This document shows, piece by piece, positions 34,806 to 45,900 of a stretch of 64,000 nt of DNA. The stretch's first letter is position 1. Each line of letters opens with the position of its first letter. Location: NCBI GenBank assembly GCA_947652115.1, contig OX393570.1:17712624-17776623 (forward strand). Reading direction: 5' to 3'. The translations under genes and the position numbers were made by a program. The notes below the pieces were generated by a model. The model was not told the DNA's origin. It saw nothing but the letters and a program-made list of their open reading frames with translations, and did no database searches. The DNA comes from Blastomussa wellsi. Taxonomy: Eukaryota > Cnidaria > Anthozoa > Scleractinia > Plerogyridae.

Positions 34806-35558
34806 TACAAGTTGCACATAAGAGTTCAAAAGTGTGACAATCAGTCTCCAACTAACTTATAATTATTTTTACGGCCGTCATTGTTGTGTCGTGATCATAT
34901 CGATCGGACCGACTGGGTTGAGGGTCCCCTATACTTTTTTTGGGCATTTTTGAAGCGTGAATGGCTTTATTTTTTCCGTCATTCGTGAATCTATATTTTT
35001 CCGTCCTCGGGAAACTGGTTTTCTCTTTTTTTTTCGTGATCCGTGAAATATGCATTTACTTGCGCGTGATTTGCGAACCAACGACTAGTACTTTTGCGGG
35101 AATAATTTTTTTTCACTTTTTTTAGATTTTAGCGTCATTAAAGCTCGTAAAGTACACTGGACTAGATTTAAAAAGCGCACGGCCTGCCCATTCTGGATGG
35201 AGGACTGAGAACTAACCACAGCGACAGTGAACCAGGAGGACCCAGTGTTGATATGTCTTTTGGTTGCTTTTTTACGACGAAGAGAGTCTGAAATTACCAA
35301 AAGATGGCACATTCAGTAATGTGGTAAAATGTTTAAATACATCTTTGATTTAGCCTTTGCATTTTTACGTGAAACGTGATTGCTTGCCTTTTTCCGTGAA
35401 CTGCTTCTCGAATTTTTCGTGATGCGTGCAAAGACCAACTATTTTTGCGTGAAATGGTTTTCAGAAGAGGTGTAGGAGGATGGGCGTCCTGTGCTAGCCG
35501 CCCTCTCTTTTTCGACCAATCAAAATCGAGCATTGCGCCTCCTCGGGGAGGACAAGTT

Positions 35559-35760
35559 CCATAGTTGATGTAATGGTGGCAGCGAAGGTGTGGCGGAAGT
35601 TGCAAGTGTATAAAAGTACTCTGTATTCCCAAAGGAAAGCAATTTGCTGTTAGGTAATTAGTGTTTTACTTTTTTTAGACTTTGCTTTTTAATCTTTGTT
35701 GCTTTTTGGGTGCGTGTAACTGTTGGCAACGCAAGAATTGTTGCCAGACAGTAACGAGTA
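35559..35760 (+). promoter_or_regulatory. Candidate promoter and leader of gene B
   Basis: About 100 bases match the region upstream of gene C (52010-52190): GTTGATGTAATGG-GGCAG, GAAGGTGTGGCGGAAGTTG and ACTCTGTATTCCCAAAGGAAAGCAATT are shared, with weaker similarity beyond. Here a TATA-like TATAAAAG (35609-35616) precedes it and a possible donor (TTAG|gtaatt) lies near 35655. It could be the transcription start and a first untranslated exon of gene B, 4.3 kb before the HEPN exon. The equivalent segment is missing in front of gene A. Confidence 0.4.
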
Positions 35761-36229
35761 TTTTGACGATCGGACGTGAATATATCTGCATTGCTTCACT
35801 TTCGCTTTCTACAATTCGCGCTTCAGAACTTTTCTAGCAAGAAATTGGCATAGACTTAGAACGGCTTCAGTTTTGTTTTGACCTTGTGGGGTATGAAGAA
35901 ATAATCAGCGCCATAACAGCATATTTATGTCGATTCGCGCTTTGTACAAAGTACAAACGCATCGAGGCCGTAAGCCGGAAGTCGTATGAAAGCGAGGCAC
36001 AGGGCCCTGCAACTGAAATATGGCTGTCGTTCTCTTTACCACTGCAGCAACAAATAGCTTTCACAAATGTTGTACTGCTGCGCCTTACAATGATTCTCCT
36101 GATAACATGAAAGATCTGAAATTTCATGTATTTTGTAATGTCCTTCACCACAGGATGGGGCTGTGGGTAATCTAATTGAAATTGTTGATGGCAGCTCATA
36201 ATTAGCCCTTCAATTCTTCAGTAGAATTA

Positions 36230-39200
36230 CCGTATTTACCCGTGTATAAGTCGACCTTTCACCGCCTAAAAATCAGTCCAAAAAATCGCCCTTGACTTAT
36301 AAACTAAGACGCAAGCACCGGTAAAATAAATTTTGCAAAAATTATTAGCATAACAATTGTCTTTATAATATTATCCAAAACATCTTATAAACTAGTAATA
36401 ATCAAAGATTAGGAGTGCGTTCGACGCCTTCGGTACACTCTGATACAAAGTTGCAGACCATGTACATAAAACCGCAGACTGTGGACTGCACTGATTAATT
36501 GTCAGCCAAAACATTAAAAAATCAGCAAGTAGTAGCAGTAGCCAAATAATCATAAACCTCAAGACGCCAAATGTAAACAAATCAACGCTGCCAAGGGAAC
36601 ATATGCAGCCTAAAATGCAAACATAAAATTCACTATTACAAAGACTGTCACGGCGCTGATCGAAATCTGCTGTTATATATTCGCATCAGGAGTGTACAGT
36701 CTTTGCTACAAGGTTCTTCTTGGATAACAATAAGGCTGATTTGAACAGTAGAGCGTCATAACTCTGTATGCGGACAGAAGTTCATTGTGGATCTCCAATG
36801 AAAAGCACCTGAGTTTTATAATGTGATGTGTTGCTTGGGCGAATTGCAGCATCAGTTTCCTAGAAAAGACACCAGCAGTGGGCAAGCTTCTGATGTTCTG
36901 ATGAGTAGCTTCTATCATCTAAATAAATCAATACAAGTGCGAAAGCAGTTCGACAAAGCACGAACATGATATCGAGGCTATTTGTGCCAGCCAGCCAGTC
37001 TCGCGAGACTTACACGATTAGTAGGCGTTCTTCGAACGCAACAATGATACAAGTCCTTCGCTTAGCGGTCTGCGTCTAAATTAGCAGTTCAAGTTGAAAT
37101 GCTTCAAAATTTATCTTCTTTATGTAGACCTGAGTGTTGAAGATACAGAGCTCGACGTTGCGACCTGTGGGGTCGCCAATGGGACTGGATTTGGTCCGCT
37201 GGTGACTAACTTTTCACGTGTGGTCGCCAGTGTGGCCACCGGAAAGTTATTATTTTATTTTTTTTTCATTTCCTAAGATCCAGGACGAAATGAATGATTG
37301 TTAATTGTAAACCACGAGGAATGTAATTTCTTATCACTTTCATGTAAAAAGTCGTTTAAACCGCCTTAACTATAATTACTATTGTGAAATCATTTATCTA
37401 CATGTTTGGTTGAAAGCATTCCGAAAGTGACATTTGTTCCTAAAATGAGATTTTTGCAAAAAGAAAAATTCTTTACCATTTGATTGTAAACTATGGTCTA
37501 TCCATTTTAAAACAAATAACATTCGTTTTCACAATACAATTAGCGGTATGTTGTAGGAAAAGAATAGGGAGTTAACCAGAAACTGAATGGATGTAGCGAC
37601 TGTATATTTGTCAAGGCTTTCTCATGAATAAAACTATAGTTTTTCTTTTTCATTTCCAATATTTTGTAGTCCCTAAAGAGCATGTGAAAGAATAAAATAC
37701 ATTGATAGTAGATCCTAAACGGCCGAAACGCATTAGCATTTTGTGTTTTGTTTTGTCGGAGATATCGGATTTCTTCTTGTCTTGCTGTAACACGAAAACT
37801 TTCGCATTCTCTCCAGTTAAGCTATTTTTAGGTTTCCCAAAAAGCGGTTAGTATTTTGGTCATAGTATGTCAATTTAACTTTTCTTCCAATCATGCAATG
37901 TATCTCAAGTTTTAACAAAATTAGCCCGCTTTTGACTTTCAGCATTTGTATTTATTCCCGCTTGTGATTGGATTCAATTACCGTATTTAGCACGTCGGCA
38001 CGCTATCGAATTTTGCACCCGGCGCGACTCGTCAAGATTGTTATATGAAGTAGTTAGTTGGCTCCCATAGTGCTTTGGGAGGTGTGATAATAAATGCATG
38101 GCTTCCTGCACATACATTTTTCGTTGAGGTAATTTCAAGCTAGTATGCCCCAAAACAAAGATGGATGCTTCAAAGACTTCGACTTGAAAAAAGGTTGACT
38201 TGAAATAAACTGCTTAAACGGCAAAAAAAAAAAAAGAAAGATAATGAAACCAATTTGAAAGCGTTGAAATTATTTTTATGTTCGCTACGACCTACTTTCA
38301 AATGTAACGTTTTGTTTGGTTTGGTTTGTACATAAAATACAAGGAAGAGACTAAAGGGTTCCAAAAACGATTGAATACAAGCTTGCATGCCGTTTTGAAC
38401 TCTTCCAATTCCCACTGGTTGCAAATTGAAATTATAGTTTCACACACACGCACATGGAATTGCCGCGTGCAGTTGCCACACATAAATGAACACGGAAACC
38501 TGCGGAAACCTTCAAGAAAAAAGTTTTGGCTTTTGGTCCGAAGGGCCGAAAATTTTTGGCGACCAAAAAATTTGTGCTGGTGACCAAATCTTAAAACTTA
38601 GGAGCCAGCTGGCCCCAAGGTTTTTTTTCTTAAGTCAAGCCCTGAGATACTCCCTGGCACAATTTCGGAATAAAGAACTGACATTTTCTGGTAAATAAAG
38701 CTGTAAATCTACTTTAGATAAACATCTTTCTCGCTTCGAACTCCCTGCTTAGTAACCTGGCACTGTTTCAAGTGTTCTCAAAGATTATTGACCTTCTATG
38801 GTGTTTTGCCTGCCTGCTAAATTTCAAGCGTTCTCAAAGATTATTGACCTTCTATGGTGTTTTGCCTGCCTGCTAAAGCTGCGTTTTCATCTTTCACAGT
38901 TAGAAAGGTTTCTGTGGAATTAGTCAGACTGCGAGCAGTCTCTTTCTTTTCCTAGAGTGCAACGAGCGATCGTGCGACGAGTGTCATTTCCCTCTCCCCA
39001 TTCCCTCCTCGTTTCTTTCCCCAATAACTCAGTCCCTCGCGCGTAGGATTTTAGGAACAAAAACCGACTACTCGTAGTCTAGGAATTAGTATATTTGATT
39101 TTGTAAGCCTGTTTCAAACATTATGGACAAAATTTCCACATGTACGTGTGTTGTTAAAACGATTGCGGACATGCAAGAATATTAAAACCTCACATTGAAA

Positions 39201-39364
39201 CTTGTGATGGTTGTTTCGTATGTCCATAGTACTTACCTGAACAACAACTCTAAGAAATACAATGTATTTACGTTTTCCAATAAAATGAAGAAAACTTAGT
39301 TTTTGACCCCAAAATTAGGGGGTCGACTTATAAACGAGTTCAACTAGTACACGGGTAAATACGG
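36230..39364. mobile_element. 3.1-kb DNA transposon with terminal inverted repeats
   Basis: The left end starts CCGTATTTACCCGTGTATAAG and continues TCGACC. The right end reads GGTCGACTTATA, a 15-base interruption, then TACACGGGTAAATACGG. Each end is flanked by TA (36228-36229 and 39365-39366), as for Tc1/mariner-type insertion. The interior has no transposase, so it is non-autonomous. It contains a tandem duplication of about 56 bases (38764-38876) and AT-rich filler with short ORFs that look accidental. Confidence 0.7.
38764..38876. repeat. Tandem duplication of about 56 bp
   Basis: Two adjacent copies of TTTCAAG-GTTCTCAAAGATTATTGACC through TTGCCTGCCTGCTAAA differ by only one or two bases, so the duplication is recent. 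Confidence 0.85.
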
Positions 39365-39959
39365 TATACATCTGTCAATGTTTAGTCCCAGGGAAGGGGG
39401 CTGGAAATACCCCCAGGGATTTGAGTTAATCTCTTCCCATGGGTGAGGAATAGTAAGGAATTTGACAAAACTCAAGGGCCCAAGAATAGGGGTGTTTGAC
39501 ATAGTGACAAAAAAGCCTGGAATCTATCCCTCAGCAGCTCTATTGTTTTAGGGTAAGGGTCCATTGTTACTTTTTTTTGTTTGTTTATCATTTTTCGCAG
39601 CCAATACTATGGGACGTTATAAAGAGCTTCATACCGGCCCTCATTTTCCAGGGGTAAAGTAGTCAATGTTAAAAATAATGGAATTTTCCTTGGGGGGGGG
39701 AGGGGGAGAGAGTGAGTGGTCAGCCAACAAACCCTTGGAATGGAAATTTGTGAGAGGGTGGGGAGCGCAAAGCAAAAAGCCTTCTATCTGTGTGGGGGTA
39801 GGGGTATGGTTATTTTCTGGAAGATTAGAATAAGGTAGTTTACCAGGCTATAACATGTATTACGATTCATTCAGTGACACTTACATTTACCTTCGCTAAT
39901 AATTATTTCACTCCTAGCTATCAGTCTCTATTTTTTTTCTTTTATAGGACATTGTCATT

Positions 39960-42900
39960 ATGGCCTGCGCAGTACCCTCATTTCCTTTCACTAAAGAAAC
40001 AACTAATTACGCCCGATTGTGTCGCCTTCTTGTTGATGTTGGATCACAGGTTCTAAGAGAGACCTTTGACAGGGTGCGACCCCCTGGAAGCCTACACGCA
40101 GTTTTGGCAGATCCTATAGTCCATGGTCAATTACAATCACTTCGAAAGAAAAAAATCCTAAATCCATCACAATGGGGCAAACTGTATCCTGCCATCAAAT
40201 CTTCAGTTTCATCAAGGAGCTTTGACACCACTCTACTGGTACTTCTTCTAAGGAACATATGCAGTCTGTCTCCTCCTACAACTGGCTGGGATGACCTTCC
40301 TCTGATAACAGACATAACTCCGGAGGCCGACATTGCTCGCATCAAGTTCTTCAGGAACACAGTTTATGGTCATGCAACTAATGCTTCAGTTGACGATGCA
40401 ACATTTACTGTCTACTGGAATGACATCAAAGACACCTTGGTGCGACTGGGAGGAGTATGCTACCAAGATGCCATTGATGACCTTGGAAAAGAAAGTATGG
40501 ATCCTGATATTGAGGAACACTACCAAGATCTTCTAAGACAGTGGGTGAAGGACGAGGCCAGCATAAAGGACAAATTAGATGAGCTCAGTAGAAAGCTAGA
40601 TGACTTCATTGTCAGTCCTGAAAAAAGAGACCAGTTGGAAGGTTAGTGTATGATTTTAAATAACAATTCAGGGTTGTCAATAAGATTTGAAGTATGCGGA
40701 GATATTTTGAAAGTGGACGGCACTGGGGGCCCTTTTTTCAAGTGTTTTTTTGTAATGAACGCTTTTTTTCCTGCATATCTCCGCCAAATTGTGTGGTTAC
40801 AGAAAATATCCATACTCCCCCCACAGAGGGTTTTTACACCTAGACCCCCTACCCCTTGAAATTTCCATTCCAGGGTGGGGGTCACAGGAAAAGCTAAAAC
40901 AATATGTTGTTGCATTGAACATATTTATTTACTTGTATTCGAGATATTTGCCACATTAGTTAGCTCATTGAACCTGAAAATGAACCTCTAAAATAGCAAA
41001 GTCAATGACCCAAGGAACAAAAACTGCAAAAGCGCTCAAATTTTAGCTATAAAAGAACACTTGTAAGTCAACTGGAAAACCTTTTCATTCACACTAGGTC
41101 AAGTTTTTTCGATGTTAAATATTCACGAAAATTATACGATTCACAAATTACTTCCTCCATAATGTTTTTGTCTATTGCAGGTGTAATGTTTTAGAATACT
41201 TTTAACTCATTATTTTGAAAAATATGCATTTTTAAGCGTCCTCATCTGTCTAGACTTCTTTGGTCAACGATTCTTATCAAATGATTCATGAACAGGAAAG
41301 TGTCACACAACATGTTCTCAGACCCGCCAAAAGATTCGCGTGTCAAGACGTGGGAAAAAGTTGGCTGTTCATGAAAATGCTGAATGATGGTAGAATTTCT
41401 GTCGCAGGTTTAAATGTTTTAAAACACTGTTCATGATTCATTAATACAAAAAAAGTTATTTGAATCGCCCTGTGTGGCTACCTTTTTTGGTGGACGACGG
41501 TTATCTTGTCATTGCTGTCAAGTAGCTCGTGTGTTTCGTCAAAACGGATGGAGATCATGTTGAAATTCACATGCCAATCAGAATGAATAGAATTTTTTCG
41601 AACAGTTCTGCAGGCCAGCTGAATCTCCACACATGCTTCGCTTGTATGTCGCCGTTTACATACTCGTGCAAAAATATTAATCCGAGAGAGGTCCGAGAGA
41701 GAGATATAGTCGATAGATTTATTGCCAAGCTTAAAAAGTCGGGGAACTGGTGATGACTTCAAGTGAACTGGTGACAATTCTGAGTGGCTGCCATTTTATT
41801 ATTTGCAATTCTGCCCCGAGTGTGAAACATGAAAACGTATCAAGGTTGCAAGAAGGCGTAACCACCATGAAAAACTATAGCACTGAGAATATTACTGACG
41901 TTATTATTAACGAACAGAGCGCTTTATTTTTTGGCCAAAAAGTGGGTAAGTTTTGCATTTGTTTATTCGATCGAAATTGACACGTACCCTATGGAAAGAA
42001 AGCTCTTCGTGAACCCCCCTCCCCTTCGGAAAAATTTCACTTTTACAACCCCCACCCCTCGGACCCTCCGTGGGGTACGTATGGATATTTTCTGGAACCA
42101 CACATTGTAGCTAGTCGGCGATATCGCCGGTCGCCGGCACTTATTGACAACCCTGCAATGTTGTACAGGCAGAGTCTACTGGTGCCTTTTGCATGTTTTA
42201 ATCTCCATAATACTTTGGATTACAATGCAACCAAAAGAAAGGACTAATTGCTTGTTCAGCTTCCTTTGTTTGTATCCTGTGCGCTTAACTATCAAGCTGA
42301 ATTTTTATTTGTCTAAAGCGGCTTTTTTAAATTTTGTGAACCAAAACCAGCACTGTGAAGCCATCTCAACATTAATGATACCGTATTTCTCAAACTCTCA
42401 TTAATTATTCATCAGTAAAAAAGCCAATCAAGTTGGCTAAAGTCGTCACGTGCATGACTTTTTGATATCCAATCAAAACCCAGATAAATTGAAAACTGCA
42501 TGTGCTTTGGATCACATATCTAAACCACTCATGATTTCCATCTGTTTGACAATTGGACATCAAGGTTCGTGTATCGGAGGGTAGTAAATAACAACCATTT
42601 CTTTTGCCATGTGCTATCCCATCAAAGGTTCTCAGTGGATAGTTTTCTTCCGGCGTTTTTCTCCACTTGCATGAGAAATTTTTGTAGATAATGTTCAATT
42701 CAAACTCCAAACAAATTTTCTTTAAAGGAGAAAATCACTCCGAAAAACATTTTTTGTCAACACCAATGAAAAGCTTGCATCAGGTTTAAGCTACTCACCG
42801 AAGTTTCAGCCTATTAAGTGTAGGTTTTCCTAATGAAATTCATCTCCAAAGAAGCCCAAAATTTGACATTGCTGCCACCATTTTGAAACAGTTCTCAGTA

Positions 42901-45900
42901 GCGTGTTTTTGTCACATCATTCCATCCGAGAGATTTTGTCCCTGCTTTTCGGCAAGCCTTTAAACTGCCACTCTACGTTATGGCTGCCCTTGAACCGTAT
43001 AATTTTTAGAGCCAAACAATTGCTTCAAACCCCGAAATTGACGGCAGCGAAGATAGGGAAGAAAACAGTCAGTTGGAAAAATACAATTAGTGAGCTTGTG
43101 AGGATGCCAAAACGTCAGTTGCTTGTTTTTCTGTTTCCCGCCAATTTCGAGTCAGACAGATTGGGAATGACTTTATGTAAACATGGCCTGGCTGCCAAGT
43201 ACAGTTTGAAAATGGTGGCTATTCAGATTTCGAATTTTGGGCTTCTTGGGAGACAAATTTCTTCAGGGTAGGACGCTCTTATGAGACTGAAACTTCAGTG
43301 AGTGGAAAACCCAATGTGTGCTTGTTATAGGTGGAGACCATTTGAGTGAACATTTATAATTAAATTGTTGTCATGTTAATACACTCTTTTCCAGTTCTCT
43401 TGAACCTATTTTCAATATTTTAATGATTGCCAGCTGGGAAAAATCAAGCAAATGCCTCTAGCTAAGCATTAAAATGCATGCCAAGCGATAGCAAAAACGT
43501 AAAGTCGATATAATAAATACTAATAAGGAATCTGACATGAAGAGCGGGCAAATATGTGCAAGCGAGTCACTGTTGGATTTAGCTTTCTTTTAAATGATTG
43601 AGAGGGTGGTGCAAGAGTTTTAATTAAGCCAATCAGTAAGCAAGCTTAATATGGCCTCATCTAAACAGAAGGGAGGTTGGGAGAATTCAAGAAGTTATGC
43701 ATTGTATAACTGTCTCAAACTCTCCCAACCCCTGACGTAAGAGTATATAAACACAGAAGTCCTTTGTTACTTTTATAAAAGATTTCTCAAAACTATGCAT
43801 CAATCTGAAACGCCACGGCCATATTTACACAATAGAGATGTTAAGACAGCCTGGGTACGGGTACGGTTAGGATTACCTGTACCCGTACCAGGACTCACGT
43901 GCAGACCACTGATTACACCGGGAAAACGTGTAGCTTTTACAGGTAGGACGCGATCACATGACCATTTAATGAATTCAAAATGGCGCTAGCCGTACCCGTG
44001 TGTGAAAATCGGGGTATCTTGAGGTGACTAATCTCATCTGCACACACCTATCGCCTATCGGCCAATGAGAGCTGGCATAGTATTTTGACCAATTACAGGG
44101 CATAAAATTAACTTTTATTTCCGGTAGCCGCTTGGCTCCTAAATATTTTAACCCATTGACTCCTTAACCGGCCGTAACCGGCCATGACAGACCTTGACCT
44201 TTGTTCCGCTTCTGACGTCATCAGCTTTGACCAAAATAGGAATCCCATTCATCCCAGTTCTACAGAAGGGAAAGAGCTTTCCAATGATACCCAGATGATA
44301 TTGATTGGACCAATGGAGCTTGAAATATGCAGGAAAACGCTTAGAATTTTCCGCCAAAAACTAGGAGGAAAATTTCCCTCACTTACCCTTGGCTACTCCA
44401 TGTTGAGTATTTCCCGTCTCAATGATGCTTTCGTGGCAATTCTTGAACCGAAAGCAAGCCCAGTAAAGGCCAACAAAAGCATAAAAAAGATACGAGGAAA
44501 GGAGAAAGGAAAAGCGAAAAATGAAAATAAAGAAATCGAAAAGCGTAAAGACGTGGGTCACTTTCTCGTAAATGTTGATTTGTGCGCATGCCCGAACTAA
44601 AATATCGTTAAATGCGATACTAGTGAAAAGAAAGAAAGAAAGAAAGGCGACTCCTCTGCCTAAAACGGTTTTTAGCAATAACTACGTGAAACAAGATTGA
44701 CAATATTAGCAATAAATCATATGTATGTATAATTAGATGATTAATAAACAAAGGTTATCTGAATCCAAGATGGCTTCTAGAGACACCTGGGTGGAGAGAG
44801 GCATTGTGAGAGTAAAGTGTCTTGCCCAAGAACACTACGCAGTGCCGAGACATACCCCCCCCCCCCCCTCCAGGATATGTATAATGAAACCCTTGTTATA
44901 AGGAACACAACCCAGAAGCCCAAACGTAAAATATACCCCGATATGTCAACATGTAGTGCCTACCACCAAGGTTGAAATTCCTTTAATCCTGTAACAATAG
45001 ATAGTAAGAACAACGTCACAGTTAACAGCTCATTATAAATGCAGAAACTGGCACTATCAACAAATCTACAGATCCGCATTGTCCTCTTTGTAGTGATCGT
45101 TGCAGGGATTTCAAAATGTTTTGAAGTAGGTGTCATCGACTGGTAGAGTAGGCAGCTGTTATAAGTGAGCTTTTTGGTCACAAGCTGATTGCTGTGACCA
45201 GAGAAGCCGGCGGCATAATAGTCAAGTAGCCGGTGGAACTCCGGCACCCGCCGTTGAGTTTCAGAAATGCTTGGTAACACCACGTAACACCATAAAAAAA
45301 AACGGTTATTAACACATTCTGGTTGTTTTTCGGAAAAAAACATTATACATGTACATTTACTTGAACTCCTCAGAACAGCTTTGCATCAATTATTGAGTGT
45401 TAGAAATGTTTACATTTTTCAGATGCAAGTGCCTACACAACATCTCTGAAAGAATCTGTTAGAAGCCAAACAGAGTTCCAGCCCAAACTGATGGCCTCCC
45501 CAACCATTTCTCACACGAGAACAGACGACATATTCACGAATCTTTCGATACAGCATGGTAGAAAAGACCTCTGTAAAAAGGATATGACATCAAGAAGAGG
45601 TGAATTTCTGGATTATTATGGGCAAGTCACTAAAACCCAGGTCAAGAGCTGTGAAGAGATATTTGTTGGCAGTAGCGAAGGTGAACTCCACCCCAAATCT
45701 ATTCTTCTCACTGGGAAAGCAGGGATTGGAAAGACTCTTTTTTCTCAAAAACTTGTCCGGGATTGGGCTGATGATAAACTTTTTCAGTCACAAAACAAAT
45801 TACAGACCCCAGATATCAAGTTCGCGTATTTGTTGACATTCCGCCAACTGAATTTACTTGGAAATGACCGCTCTTTTTCTTTGCGAGAGCTCTTAAACTG

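Larger units (their letters stand above)
33518..36229. other. ACE 3' flank and intergenic repeats
   Basis: AATAAA at 33857-33862 probably ends the ACE transcript. A small palindrome of TATCTTCACACGTGAAGATA type lies at 33971-34016. At 34640-34805 there is a single copy of the Penelope-like terminal repeat. Around 34930-35470 T-rich sequence repeats CGTGAT-CCGTGAAA-type words, as in dispersed repeats. No supported exon is seen. Confidence 0.5.
42156..45422. other. Remaining part of gene B intron
   Basis: Includes a near-perfect palindrome at 43671-43731 (GGTTGGGAGA...CTCTCCCAACC), a palindromic GGGTACGGGTACGG/CCTGTACCCGTACC block at 43853-43890, and copy 2 of the 550-base dispersed repeat. 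The open stretches at 42903-43271 and 44960-45343 (minus) show no family features and are not framed by matching splice sites. Confidence 0.5.

Noticed and set aside
37094..37276. Possible exon after ttatgtag (ACCTGAGTGTTGAAG)
   Set aside because: No donor at the end, a T-run, no recognisable protein family, and it lies inside the 3.1-kb TA-flanked element.
42903..43271. Middle exon of gene B
   Set aside because: Starts at a non-ATG codon, lacks matching splice sites, and the flanking exons already join in frame without it.
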